Source: Siphonodentalium dalli
Taxonomy: Eukaryota > Mollusca > Scaphopoda > Gadilida > Siphonodentaliidae
Assembly: GCA_032622095.1 (NCBI GenBank)
Contig: CP136062.1
Coordinates: forward strand, 19,285,739-19,349,738
Length of the DNA stretch: 64,000 bases
Direction of reading: 5' to 3'
Under the pieces are notes generated by a model. That model was given only the letters and a program-made list of their open reading frames with translations, was not told where the DNA came from and ran no database searches. Every line of letters begins with the position of its first letter. Position 1 is the first letter of the stretch. Position numbers and translations under genes: made by a program. Positions 36,737 to 49,184 of the stretch are shown here, in pieces.

Positions 36737-36960
36737 ACTATAATTCACACCTAACCAACACCCTGTCAAACAGGAGGAAGTACCTCATGACGTCAGACTG
36801 AACAATAATTAACACCTAACCAACACCCTGTCAAGCTGGAGGAAGTACCTCATGACGTCAGACTGAACTATAATTCACACCTAACCAACACCCTGTCAAG
36901 CTGGAGGAAGTACCTCATGACGTCAGACTGAACTATATTTTACACATAACCAACACAATG

Positions 36961-37981
36961 TATCCTATGAGGCGATTGTCGGAATGCCTATACATTGGTC
37001 GACTCGTCACATGGCTAAACATAGCGCTATAAACATTGTCTGTCATACTGCATGCATTCAATGCAGAAATTATTTTTAGCGACACAGAGCTAACCCTTGT
37101 TGGTGTTAATGAATACCCCCCCCCCCAAATTCTACTGCATAGCTGTCGAGTCTTCTGTTTTTCAACCAGAACTGCAGATACTACGGCGCGTTCTCACGAA
37201 TGAGCTTTTGTGAACGTTTTCGACGTATTGATTATGATTGTCACCTGTGTGATATCAAAGGTACTCAATCCGATTTGATGGTCCCATATAATCACATTCC
37301 AACACCACTACCAACAACAACAACAAAAACAACATTGTTCAATTGCACAAAACTGAAACTAACTAACCACATTCATTCATCTTCGTCCGGAATTTGGTCC
37401 GAGACCGTCTTCTCAACGACTCTTTATTTGGCCACTAAAAATTATCGGTGGTGAAAAATAATAGATTTAAAAAATCTGATCACTCTGAGCTTTGATGTGT
37501 GGATTCATAGACTCGAAACAAATAATTTATAATCCCGAAGCCAAGGAAATAGTAATATGCGAGCGTTAATTCGGAGTATGCATCTTTAATGATGGTGATC
37601 GCAGGTTTACTGAAAATCTTAATTATTTGGTGTCAAATCAGAACTGTAATATTTAATAACGAATGTAACGAGATGCGTGCAAGTAACTATACTGTTTCTG
37701 GAACAATAAACAGCCGACTCTTTATCAAAGTTTTCAGTCGTCATGGCTTTTATCAACGCTATAACAACTTCTTGATTCAAATAACTAAAGGTTCACAATT
37801 CCTTGCCGACCACCACCATTCACCGCTTTCGGTAACATACATCTCTTTCTTCTCTTCTTAACTTTACCCCAATCAAAACCCCACATGACACAGTTACAAA
37901 CTACAATCTATGTGCATCCTTTGAAAGACCCGACGAATATCGCGCATTGTGCTCTATAGATATATACCATCTTATATAACA
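36961..37981. other. No supported gene; partial MITE copy at 37257-37560
   Basis: AAAGGTACTCAATCCGATTT at 37257 and TATCGGTGGTGAAAAATAAT near 37444 match the left part of the TTAA MITE at 38875, so this is a truncated relative. A run of 13 C lies near 37107. Frames at 37200-37454 and 37589-37861 have no recognisable domain. Confidence 0.5.
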
Positions 37982-38664
37982 CTAGCAGGTTAGCCCGCCA
38001 CTGGTGGCAATCGTCAGAAACATGACTTTAATTTTTTTTGGTTAATTCTGCCTTTTTAATTAATTTTTTTTAATTTTTATTTAATTTAATTTAATTTTGT
38101 TTTTAATATTTTTAAATTTTAAATTTTGTAATTAATGTTTTTAATTAATTTTGTAATTTAATTTTTTCCTTTTCAACGAGTTATTCTGCCTTTTTAATCA
38201 AGAGAAATGATGGTACCCGTCCCGTGGTGGTACCCTCCCTAACAGAGGTATGATTTACAGTACATCGGACGGAAAAACTGACCCGATGAAAATCTCCCCC
38301 GTTCCTAGGAACCTCTAAGTACGAAGACAGACATATGAATCACACAGCACGCTCATGTCTGGATACAGACACGCTCACGTCTGTACCCAGACATAATAAT
38401 CACAGACTACACGCATACGCTCTTTATCAACGACACTGCGGATAAGAACGCTCTTTAACTATCAACACGATTAACTCGACAGTGCCAAGGACGGTGACTG
38501 GGAGTGGACAAGGGGTGCTCGGAGCTTCTCCAAAACGCCGCGACGACGCGTCCTGTGGGAGTTTATACTTATATAGGAAGTTTGGTCTCAATCGGTCCAG
38601 CCGTTTTCGATTCTATAAAGTACACACACATATATATAACGGAGTTCTCACAATATATAGTAGA
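37982..38664 (-). mobile_element. Non-autonomous Helitron, 683 bp
   Basis: On the minus strand it starts TCTACTATATATTGTGAGAA, with ATGTGTGTGTACTTTATAGA and ACGGCTGGACCGATTGAG following. It ends GCCACCAGTGGCGGGCTAAC CTGCTAG. The host base before TC is A and the base after CTAG is T, as expected for A^T insertion. A short GCCACCAGTGGC hairpin lies just before the end. Helitrons transpose by rolling circle, and no Rep/helicase is present here. Confidence 0.88.
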
Positions 38665-38874
38665 TGTCAGAAAAGTATATATCCCAATAATAAGATTCGT
38701 AGTCTCGATATCACATTTCACGGAATCGCAAATATAATATCTCCAAAATAACCAAAAAGTTGTCAAAAATATAGAGAAATATTAGTACATGTATAGGTTT
38801 TTATTTCTGATATCCACAACCCTTAACCCTGACCACCCGGGATTGTAAAATCTTGGTATATTTTCAAGGGATGA

Positions 38875-39321
38875 TTAAAGGTACTCAATCAGATTAAGCG
38901 TCCCTCAATTACTATTTATTTAGCGTCGGTGATAAAAAATAATTGATTCGAGTCGAGGAACCTACCCATTAAAGCTTAGCGTGATCAGATATCGATATTT
39001 TTTAAATATATTAATTTTCACCACCTGGAATATATAGTGGCCCAATAAAAGTCGACAAGAAGACTTTATTGCGGATGAAGATGACTCTAAAATTATGTGG
39101 CTTTTTTGTGTCAGACATTTGACAAACCGGCAAAATTTCGTTGAACAAAATGTTGATAGAAAACAGGTTTTGGGCAATTTTATACTATATCGTTGACTGT
39201 GGTTAGCATTATTTTTGGGTAATTAATCGATTCTGATAACTGAAGTCACATATCAAAAACAAATTGTTGTTGTTGGAATCTGATGATATGGGGACCATCG
39301 AATAGGATTGAGTACCTTTAA
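38875..39321. mobile_element. MITE with TTAA target duplication
   Basis: The left end TTAAAGGTACTCAATC and right end GATTGAGTACCTTTAA are perfect inverted repeats that include TTAA at both borders. TTAA duplication is typical of piggyBac-type transposition. A weak second-layer match is GGGACCATCGAATAG (right) with the ATTTGATGGTCCC of the related partial copy at 37257. Confidence 0.8.
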
Positions 39322-39397
39322 ATATTTATTTTTTTAAAAAGTCACAATTCTATAATCGACGTATATAATTATGTCATCGGTTATTAGTAAGTCATAT

Positions 39398-39812
39398 TTA
39401 ATCCTTTACCTAACAAACCGGCCAAAACGCCCAAATAAAGCTTCAACAGCCTAAAATATCTTCGGTCTGTCTCAATAACACCATACAAATATGGATATCA
39501 TTGGAACCGGTTGATTGACCACATTGTGATGGTTACAGTTATGCCATGTGCCAATGCATTCTCTTATATATGCGAGTCGACCATAGGTCGCCTCGCATTT
39601 ATAAGAGAATGCATTGGCCTAAAAAAAAATTCTTTTTTTAACACTTTTTACCATTTTTTCTTATAATATTTTCTACATTCTTTGACAATTTGATCATTTT
39701 TAATATGTATTAAGCCAATGCATTCTCTTATATATGCGAGGCGACCTATGGTCGACTCGCATATATAAGAGAATGCATTAGCACAGGGGCGTTCTGTTGG
39801 GTAAAGGGTTAA
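39398..39812. mobile_element. piggyBac-like MITE (TTAACCCTTTACCCAACA ends) carrying the double hairpin, copy 1
   Basis: The left end TTAATCCTTTACCTAACA and the right end TGTTGGGTAAAGGGTTAA are imperfect inverted repeats bordered by TTAA. The CC(C/A)TGTGCC..GGCACAGGG hairpin pair occupies 39545-39790. The rest, AAATAAAGCTTCAACAGCCT.. to GGTTACAGTTATGCC, is also in the copy at 60064. Confidence 0.88.
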
Positions 39813-42800
39813 TCGGTCAGTTGTTATGTTGCATGTACATGTAACTGTCTAATATTGGATATTTGCATTAAAGTTATTTTGTTCTATATTATTCGTGTAT
39901 ACTCGCCCAGAAATTACGCCTTCTGGTTGGTCGAGATCTGGGTCATATAGCTGTATAGTGTTGTGCTAAATTTAGTACAATAATATACCAAATTCGCTTC
40001 TACAAAGCTATGAACTGAGACCTTATACGGAAATGTACCAATTTACTAAGCTGTGCCTCAATCCCCTGCATTTAATACCATCCCAAATGTATTCCTTGTT
40101 CACTCTTGTTTCCAATATTGTTCCACTATCTATTTTACAAGTCACTAAAATTGACTAAATATATATATGTGCAATCCTCCCATACCATTTAGTCTTCACC
40201 ATTCGTATTGACTAATATGATCATGTACGTAAACGTAATTTGCGCCCGCTTGTTACTGTTCATGTGATTATCGGATGAATTGTTATCTTTATAGAAGGAT
40301 TTGATGATAAACCCTAAGGGTGGATAAACGCATGCATGTAATCTCTGTAATTATCGTGTATTTGGCGTTTTACATGGAGCATACAGACGATGTAATATGT
40401 GTCCACTGACAACCCAAGCATTGCCTACGTGTTGAACGCACTGAGTTCTAGTTCCAATTAAGTCGGAATGTAGATAAGCCGTTATCTTGGACCGAGTCGC
40501 CAGGCCACTTAAAATAATTGTTCGTGGGATAACCCATATGGTAGACTTTCTATTTAAATAATTGCCAATCCTCTCTTATTTATAGCAGTGGTGGATCAGG
40601 ATTTCCCCGACGCATGCAGGGGCTATATATGACCCCGAAAGCTACCAAGCGGGGTGGCTAACTCTGAGCTATTTAAGTAAAACATATCATATTGTACCTT
40701 CTTGCCCAGATTATTCCGACCGATACATTCAACTAAGTCCCTTAGCGATTTGAAGCTTTCGAGACCCCCCCCCCCCACAAACAAGCATCATGGTTGAAAA
40801 TGTTCTACATCAAGCCTGTATATCATATATGCCAGACGTATGGCTTCTGGTGGTCGTGTATTAATACAATGCCAGATATCACACAGACTTGACTAATTTT
40901 CGCATCCGTGAGAGAAGACATGTTTTGGACTGGCCTTAAATGTACTGATAGAAGACAATTTGTCTGGCCTGTTAACAATGAACCGCTCGCTCGCAGGTGA
41001 GTAATGTTGTCAATTATTGGTGTGGCCATGTAAAATACATGTATTTTACATACAGAAATTACATGCATGTGTGTATCCACCCTAATTATAATGGGACACA
41101 ATAAAATGATATATACAATGCATGTAAATAATCACATATAGGCCTAACGTAAATGTGAATATTTAGCCTGCCATGTAATACGAGTCTCAGCTGTCTGGCC
41201 ATCGACGCAGTCCTGTCTGGAGTTTTGCGCGCCCGTGTAGGTAGTGACGTCGTGGTGTACGTCTTGATGTCATGACGCCTTTACTGGTTTCCCAAGAAGC
41301 AATCTTAAAATGACTCTGCGATCTTTCAATCGGAACTTAAATTTTCCGTTTGTCGGCCTTGAACTTTTAGAATATTTAGTATTTTGTTTAGGCGGAAATA
41401 CCGTTAGAAAATTGAAGATAATATGTAAACGGCCAGCAAGGTCGCTAGATTCCTCTTTCGGGGTAAATATTTTTAATAATTTTATGAAATATGTAAACAA
41501 AACTTTTTCATGCAATTTAACTTTTTTTGTTAACCATAGCTTTTGTTCAATTTACATTCACTTTTTGAAAATATATTTGGCTTTAGGAGCATGATGTTCC
41601 TACATATGATGAAGTATAGGTAACAGTTGTAAGATCAAAGTTTTTTATTTTTGCCCTGGAGCATTTTGCCCAATTACATATTTCGAGGTGGCATTAATTA
41701 ATACAAAATGGCGGCCGTCGCCAACAATCATTTTTGGACTCCGCTGACCTTTGAGTTATGAATAAATTATCCTATTTTAGGTGATTTCAATTTATTTTTA
41801 GATTGGGCCGAAAAAGTCGATTAGTATATATCTCATATTCGCATACGTATACCCTGGTCGCTTCGCTTCCGCGGCTTCGCCGCGGGAGAGCGGGCGCTAT
41901 TAAACAAAATAAATGGCGTGAAACAATTCTATCCCAATCTGCTTCAATTAATATAGGTACTTTATTCTGTGAAACGAACTATGCATAGACCTGTATAAAC
42001 ACGAACTCTAACCCCAACATGATTTTGAGCCTGTTATTGATGTACAATCCTGTTTTAAAACCAGGTGACTTCCAGGTTCAATTCTTGAGTGTGAAATGGT
42101 ATTGTATGTCTGTACTGTGTAGCAATGTCGTGACTGAATCGGAGGTCCAGAGCCAGTCAGTATTCTAGAAACTATGGTTTGATGTCTGGAAGGGTGATGT
42201 GGCATTGCATGGATTTAGCCATGTGTTTACATTTTGCGTTACTGTTTGTGTAATACACATGTCGCTCACACATGGTTAATCGTTCTACGGGGCTGAAGCC
42301 ATATTACACCAATGACGTCCCGTGACAATGATAACCGAGTCAAGCCATGCTTTTATTATTAATTTAAAACAACAAATTATATCGCCTCTTAAAAATATAA
42401 ACCTTATGAAATAGCTATCTATTATACAGATGTCACTTCGAATCATACACATGTCGCCACTAAATATAACTTACTCAATAAAAGCTTTTCTCATACTGAC
42501 TAATATTTGAATTTTTAATCTGCCCGAAAAATCTTCCTATGAATGCTGACCACAATACTGAGTTTGAATGAGGCAAATTGTCCAATTAAGATTTTTGAAC
42601 CCTGAAACTGGTTTGACACATTGCCACATCTAATTAGTATCCGGTATAGTAAACGTACACATGGTGGATTTATGGCGTCAACTCGCATACAAAGAAATTA
42701 AAAGTCAATATTTACAAACAGCACGAAGGAGTAACGTGGGAATTAGTTAATAATTACCATCCCAATTCATTTAGAATAAAGCATGCTGCTATTTGTCGGA

Positions 42801-43263
42801 TATAACTAAATCAATAAGTTCACTAAACGATATTAAATAACATGCCAAACATCGATATAATCATACCGCTCGAAGGGTTCATGTGCGAAATAAATTTCTT
42901 ATACCATCCTCAATTCACCATGCAATATAAAAGTAAACATAATTCAGATTTATGTCATGTCAAAATAAATGAAAGATGTTCAAATAACAATGCAAAAAAG
43001 CAAGTTAACAAACAATAGAAACACAAAACGCACAGTGCGCTAAGGTTCACGCGCAAATTTCCGTTTCATTACTCGAAATGCAGCATGCGGTTAACAAGCC
43101 GTGGTTCAATACAGCGTGTCTCGAGATACGCCAGCCGAAATAACAACAAAGCGTGAATATACATCGTCACAGTATTGATGATGCTCCCTCTTAAATAGAA
43201 ACGAGTACGAAGTACGGAAATACCCAAGTACCTTTCTAATCATATGGTTCGAGTACGAAAATA
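39813..43263. other. Long stretch without supported gene
   Basis: I see ordinary AT-rich sequence with a 14-C run at about 40766, a perfect 24-bp palindrome at 41028-41051 (arms ATGTAAAATACA) and a GC-rich GCTTCCGCGGCTTCGCCGCG block near 41867. Short frames at 41310-41594 and 41803-41988 are not supported by motifs, splice patterns or repeats. Confidence 0.5.
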
Positions 43264-44451
43264 TCCTATATATTTAGAGACTTCCGTATATTTGTCCTGT
43301 ATAGAATCGAAAACGGCTGGACCGATCGGGCTCAAACTTCCCATCTAAGGGTAAAAACCCAGGGGAATGGTCGTCGCGGCGTTTTTTGAGAAGCTCAGAG
43401 CACCCGTTCTCCACTCGCAGTCACAAAAAACGTCACTTCGGGGTTAATCGCGTTGATAGTTAAAGAGCGTTCATATCCGCAGTGTCGTTCATAAAGATAT
43501 TCAATATTTGGGTTCGTTAACCGGTTAACGCATGAAAATCAGACGCAATTGGATCAGACGCAATTGATTCTATCTACCGCATTATGACATGTATCTCCCC
43601 GTCAATTCATCCTTTCCGGAAATAAAAAATGCCATTCGTGAATAGCATTCTGAAAATCAGACGCAATTGATTCAATCTATGATTTGCAATTATCCGCATT
43701 CTGAAATGAAAATTTCTATTGATCCTGCCATTCGTGTATAGCAAGATTGCCATTCGTTCGAGTGAATAACTCAGAGCTTTATGTATTGTGAAAATCAGAC
43801 TGCTAAAGCTCTTTAAGTTGTCCACAAATGGTTTTGTTATCCGATTAACGCTCTTTATTGCTTTGGGTTTTCGCCTACGGCCATTTGCAAGCTTTCCGGA
43901 AATTATCTGTTAAAAACATTGTTAAAAACATTGAATAGATATTTTTCTAAGGTTTAATTTACAAAAATCAGACTGCTAACATTATTGTGCATTTATATGT
44001 GCCTTTCTATTGATTCTGCAATTCTCCGAATTCTGAAAATCAGATCGATTATTGCTTTGTAATCTTACTTTATTATTACTCATTTGGCATGCCGCCCAAG
44101 AGAGCAATCATTGGCCGGACAAGTTCAGGTGCCAAACGTAAGATAATAGAATGGGCCACTGCACCTTGAAACGGGTACTCACAAATGAATGATATATATG
44201 TGTGTGTCCTTTATAGACTCGAACCGATTGGGCTCAAACTTGCTACCTACGGGAAGTGCCATGGGCGGGTTAAATTGTGACCCCGACCTGACCTTGACAA
44301 TGATCAATTCAAGGTCAAATCGGATAAAACTGGCGGATTTCGACGAATTTAAAAAAAAAAAATTAAAATAATGAATTAATTAAAAAAATAAAAAAAGCTT
44401 TTCGAACAAAGCCATGAGACGAACCACGCCAGTGGCGGGCTAACCTGCTAG
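43264..44451 (+). mobile_element. Non-autonomous Helitron, 1,188 bp
   Basis: It starts TCCTATATATTTAGAGACTT after an A and ends GCCAGTGGCGGGCTAACCTG CTAG before a T. Early sequence has ATAGAATCGAAAACGGCTGG and ACCGATCGGGCTCAAACTT. A second 5'-like block (GACTCGAACCGATTGGGCTC) occurs at about 44215. The middle has repeated AAAATCAGACGCAATTGATT phrases. No Rep/helicase is coded. Confidence 0.85.
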
Positions 44452-45210
44452 TATCCTATAAATTAACACAACAGCAATCGCTCGCGATGCACATGGTGCC
44501 ACGTTTATTACGCATTATGGATGTTTACTTCTACGCTGATCTATAGCCGTGTCGGTGGAACCATGGGGATATCTCGCAGAACAACGCATTTCGGGTTTCA
44601 CGCGATGCGTGTTATTTTGAGAAATATGATTTTAAATGTACTAGCGTACCGATTAGAATTTTTGCAGGATATATATTTTCGCGGATGTATCTTCGCGGAT
44701 GTATCTTCGCGGATGTCTCATTGTTGCAGTATGTAACTTTTATGACCGCATTAATTGCTTAAATTTGCTTTCGACATTTAGGTGTCAACAATGGCTGGGC
44801 CACTCTTGAAGATTTAATTGCGGGAACACAATGCATAATATACCGACTAACATTGCTGATCAGATCAGATGAAGTATGTCTCAGTTGGGATATAGACTGC
44901 ATATCGTATTAGGAAGTGTCGGTGTGTTGTTACATAGGCAAATAACAAGTTAACATAACATGGCGGTTTCGGTTAGAAAATAGCAGGGACGCATGGGCGA
45001 ACTCATAAGTACAGTGTATCCTCAGTGTGACGCTACTCTGGAACGTTTTCATGAGAAATCTGGTAATGCTCTCTTATGTGCTTCTAGAGATATGAAGCGA
45101 GGCACGGGCAGGCGTTCTTGGGATATATTGCAAAGCGTCCAGGGGCGCCTGTGGGGAGAAAATCGCTAAACGTGTTTTAAAATATGATATTTTTAATTCT
45201 AAAATGTTGT
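44452..45210. other. No gene; one 15-bp triplicate
   Basis: TTCGCGGATGTATC occurs three times in a row at about 44668-44715. No other structure was seen. Confidence 0.5.
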
Positions 45211-45394
45211 AACGTTCTAAAAAATGTAGCATATCCTGTCCGAGTTTCTTTCTTATTCGCATCGGATCCAGATATCTGGTCTCTCTGGCTCATATTTATT
45301 ATCTTAAACATTTTAACACATACATAAAGTTCACGGAAGAGATGCACCATATTCTATTTACTCGACAGATCTTAAAGAGATGCAAAGCTTTAGT

Positions 45395-46115
45395 AATGGT
45401 ATATAATCGATATATCTTGGTTTTAGTTGAGCTACGTAATCGATAATCCTGATTTTATTTAAGTTATGAAATCGACATATCGTGACTTTAGTTAAGCTAT
45501 GTAATTGATATATCGTGACTTTAGATAAGCTATGTAATCGATATATCGTGACTTTAGTTAAGTTATGTAATCGATATATCTTGATTTTAGTTAAGCTATG
45601 TAATCGATATATCTTGCTATGTAATCGATATATCTTGCTATGTAATCGATATATCTTGATTTTAGTTAAGCTGTGTAATCGATATATCATGCTATGTAAT
45701 CGATATATCTTGATTTTAGTTAAGCTATGTAATCGATATATCTTGATTTGAGTTAAGTTATGTAATATATATCCTGATGTTAATTAAGCTATGTAATCGA
45801 TATATCTTGCTATTTAATCGATCTATTTTGATTGTATTTAATCTATGTAATTGATATATCTTGATTTGAGTAATCTATGTAAACAATTATCTTGATTTTA
45901 TTCAAGCTATGTTATCGATATGTCTTGATTTTAGATAAGCTACCTAATCGATATATCTTTATTTTAGTTAAGCTATATCGATATATCTTGATTTTAGTTA
46001 AGCTACGTAATCGATATATTGTGATTTAATTAAGCTATGTAATCGATATATCTTGATTTGTTTATTTAAGCTATTTAATCGATATATCTTGATTTTAGTT
46101 AAGCTGTGTATATAT
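45395..46115 (+). repeat. 33-bp minisatellite, about 20 copies
   Basis: GCTATGTAATCGATATATCT TGATTTTAGTTAA repeats with substitutions and shortened copies (TTGCTATGTAATCGATATATC, 21 bp). The period of 33 keeps frames open on both strands, and these are not genes. Confidence 0.93.
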
Positions 46116-46676
46116 CTTGAAAATAACCATGTTATTTGTTGAAGATATAACATTTACGCAATACGACGTTATCATTTACGTATGTCATTTTGCCAAATGC
46201 CTTACTGTTTATGTTGAAACATATATTACCAATATGTGGCTGGATAACTTAGTTAACTATAGCTATAACATTATGACAGAGATCAGATCGATATGTGGAC
46301 ATCACAAATAATATAATGATTTTACATGAGCATGGAGTGAGTACACCACAAACAATATATTAAATGATATTTTATTAGCCATGGGTGATAGAACATTCAG
46401 ATCAACATGAAAAAAACATGAAGCAACAAATATGTAAATATGTTATGCATATATTATATATTATATTATGCATATATTATACAATGTTGTGTACAGTGAG
46501 TACACTGCGTGTCTCGTCCAATATGACTTTTCACCACAACCTGAACTAGTACAAGAAAAACACATACTGCACACAACTTTGTACAATGAAATTTTTATTA
46601 TACATATGTATGTTTATCCAAAGTTTGGGAAAAACCTTTTGTGTTTATTTTTGGTAATTGTCGCCACTTGGTTCCC

Positions 46677-46731
46677 TATAAAAGCCTGTATTTGATCAGA
46701 AAGCACAATTTAGAACAATAAACACGTAAGT
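46677..46731 (+). promoter_or_regulatory. TATA-like box followed by a 5' splice-site-like sequence, unit A
   Basis: TATAAAAG at 46677-46684 is followed by GATCAGAAAGCAC and then by ACACGTAAGTG with GTAAGT at 46726-46731. The same arrangement is kept in unit B (47982-48032). A core promoter with a short first exon would look like this, but no downstream coding exon was identified. Confidence 0.35.
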
Positions 46732-46869
46732 GAAAAACAAAACGTTCTAAAAATGTAGCATATCCGTCCCAGTTTCTTTTCTATTCGTATCAGATCCAGA
46801 TATCTAGTTCACGGAAGAGATACACCATATTCTATTTACTCGACATATCTTAAAGAGATGCAAAGCTTT

Positions 46870-47215
46870 AGTTATGCTATATAATCGATATGTCTTGGTT
46901 TTGATTGAGCTACGTAATCGATATATCCTGATTTTATTTAAGTTATGAAATCGACATATCGTGACTTTAGTTAAGCTATGTAATCAATTATCTTGATTTT
47001 ATTCAAGCTATGTTATCGATTTGTCTTGATTATAGATAAGCTACCTAATCGATATATCTTAATTTTAGTAAGCTAAGTAATCGATATATCTTGATTTTAG
47101 TTAAGCTACGTAATCGATATATTGTGATTTAATTAAGCTATGTAATCGATATATCGTGATTTTATTTAAGCTATGTAATCGATATATCTTGATTTTAGTT
47201 AAGCTGTGTATATAT
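46870..47215 (+). repeat. 33-bp minisatellite, second array (~10 copies)
   Basis: Same consensus as 45395-46115 and same position inside unit B, but about half the length. Confidence 0.9.
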
Positions 47216-47331
47216 CTTGAAAATCACCATGTTATTTGTTGAAGATATAACATTTACGTAATACGACGTTATCATTTACGTATATCATTTTGCCAAATGC
47301 CTTACTGTTTATGTTGAAACATATATTACCA

Positions 47332-47630
47332 ATATGTGGCTGGATAACTTAGTTAACTATAGCTATAACATTATGACAGAGATCGGATCGATATGTGGCT
47401 GGATAACTTAGTTGACTATAGCTATAACATTATGACAGAGATCAGATCGATATGTGGCTGGATAACTTAGTTAACTATAGCTATAACATTATGACAGAGA
47501 TCAGATCGATATGTGGCTGGATAACTTAGTTAACTATAGCTATAACATTATGACAGAGATCAGATGGATATGTGGCTGGATAACTTAGTTAACTATAGCT
47601 ATAACATTATGATAGAGATCAGATCGATAA
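47332..47630 (+). repeat. 59-bp tandem repeat, five copies
   Basis: ATATGTGGCTGGATAACTTA GTTAACTATAGCTATAACAT TATGACAGAGATCAGATCG recurs at 47332, 47391 and so on every 59 bp. Unit A has only one copy (about 46234), so the expansion followed the large duplication. Confidence 0.92.
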
Positions 47631-47981
47631 TATAATGATTTTACATGAGCCTGGAGTGAGTACATCACAAACAATATATTATATGATATTTTATGAGCCA
47701 TGGGTGATAGAACATTCAGACCAACATGATAGAAACATGAAGCAACAAATATCTAAATATGTTATGCATATATTATAAATTATTATACAATGTTGTGTAC
47801 AGTGCGTACACTGCGTGTCTCGTCCAATATGACTTTTCACCACAACCTGAACTAGTACAAGAAAAACACATAATGTACACAACTTTGTATAATGACATTT
47901 TTAGTATACATATGTATTTTATCCAAATTTTGGGAACAAACATTTGTGTTTATTTTTGGTATTTGTCGGCACTTGATTCTC

Positions 47982-48032
47982 TATAAAAGTATCTGATCAG
48001 AAAGCACGATTCAGAACAGTAAACACGTAAGT
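47982..48032 (+). promoter_or_regulatory. TATA-like box followed by a 5' splice-site-like sequence, unit B
   Basis: TATAAAAG at 47982-47989 and ACACGTAAGTG with GTAAGT at 48027-48032. It lies about 1.3 kb from its copy in unit A. Confidence 0.35.
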
Positions 48033-48045
48033 GATAAACAAAACT

Positions 48046-48778
48046 CAATGCGGAAGTGAAACGTCTACTAAATCTACCAGAGTATTGCGTGCGCATCACA
48101 ATTTCTCCGATTAATTTTGCAAATAGATTACTTCGTGACGTCACGGAGTCCCGATAAAAAAGTCAAATGATTAGTCCAATATATGACTAATTTCCCGGAT
48201 TATCATGTGACGGCTTTTGCCCAATCAGAAATAGTGCTTAGTTAAGGGATTGATAATAATGTTAAATATGAATCAATAACCATGTCGATGATTACACTAC
48301 GTCTGTCAATACTAAAAAAAGTCATGCATGTATGGTAGTGTTAATTTCGGACTGCACGAGTGTAATGTCAGTGCTAATTTTTTGACCATTATTTCATTGT
48401 TTATCTACATTGGTTTGACTCTATCAGATGTGTGGTTCGTTTCTATAGTATTCGCGTTAGGTTCGTTTCTTTGTTAGATTAGGTTTTCTCGAAATTACAA
48501 CATTTCTTTGTATTAATCAGCTGGCTTTTCATATGCAACTTGTTATTAGTTGCCATCCATCGCACGTATTCTAAGCTTCACTTTTAATAATAGCTTATTT
48601 GTCGAACTGTTAATGCCATTGTGGCGATCGAATATTTTATAATGCAAATATGTTAATCTAATCCCGCGTCGTTAATTCATCTGTACATGCTTTGTATATA
48701 AGAATTTGTAAATGTTATGTCATTTATATTCCGGAACTCCGCTATTCAGTCACGTTTCACATATTACAACCGGAGTTC
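48046..48778. other. No feature seen
   Basis: Ordinary sequence between the tandem duplication and the next coding-like locus; no motif or repeat is supported. Confidence 0.5.
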
Positions 48779-48895
48779 GGATTGTTGTGGACCGCTTCCA
48801 ACTATACCGGAATATCCGTATGTTTCTATTGTAAAAATAAACGCTAATTCCCCAGACGACTCCACCTTCTTATAGTACCAAAACAGCTCTACCAA
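48779..48895 (+). repeat. ~117-bp direct repeat, upstream copy of the 49710-49826 coding segment
   Basis: GATTGTTGTGGACCGCTTCC AACTATACCGGAAT(A/G)TCCG and the following bases up to CAGCTCT(A/G)CCAAA match 49710-49826 with a few differences. The frame is damaged here, which suggests a truncated older copy of the locus. Confidence 0.85.
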
Positions 48896-48968
48896 ATTGT
48901 TGGAGAATTCGGGACAGTGACATTTTGGCTCGCTGTAATATACACGATCCTGGTGGAACTAAAACAAG

Positions 48969-49184
48969 ATGATACCAAACAATATTCTAAACCTTCTGGG
49001 GACATTTGATATCGGACAACACAGTTTGAAATGGAGTTTCAACACGACCAACGGTAATCTCAACTTAATTTTGAATTGGACGAAACCAACATTACCTAAG
49101 AACAATCGAACAGAGCAAGGGACAAAGCTAGAATGGATTGTTTTAACGAAAGAAAACAGCGTGAACAGGAGGATGATGCCATAA
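48969..49184 (+). CDS. Unassigned short coding frame (possible transposon-associated protein)
   Basis: The 71-residue frame has HSLKWSFNTTNGNLNLILNW and TKPTLPKNN, with regular polar/hydrophobic spacing unlike random translation. I loosely associate such strings with uncharacterised proteins that travel with invertebrate transposons, but I cannot name the family. It overlaps the next frame by about 50 bases, and a single frameshift may separate them. There is no clear start context. Confidence 0.35.
   Translation: MIPNNILNLLGTFDIGQHSLKWSFNTTNGNLNLILNWTKPTLPKNNRTEQGTKLEWIVLTKENSVNRRMMP

Larger units (their letters stand above)
45211..46739 (+). repeat. Large tandem duplication, unit A
   Basis: It runs from AACGTTCTAAAAAATGTAGC through a 33-bp minisatellite, an ATATGTGGCTGGATAACTTA block, GTTGTGTACAGTGAGTACAC and on to CTATAAAAG and CACGTAAGTG. 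Unit B (46740-48045) follows immediately with the same order and roughly 90% identity by eye. Confidence 0.85.
46740..48045 (+). repeat. Large tandem duplication, unit B
   Basis: Same order as unit A: AACGTTCTAAAAATGTAGC, a shorter 33-bp minisatellite (46870-47215), the ATATGTGGCTGG block expanded to five copies, GTTGTGTACAGTGCGTACAC, TATAAAAG and GTAAGTG. Confidence 0.85.

Noticed and set aside
45358-45751. Open frames rich in IYRLHS / LCNRYI on opposite strands
   Set aside because: Products of the 33-bp minisatellite period; both strands are open for the same reason.
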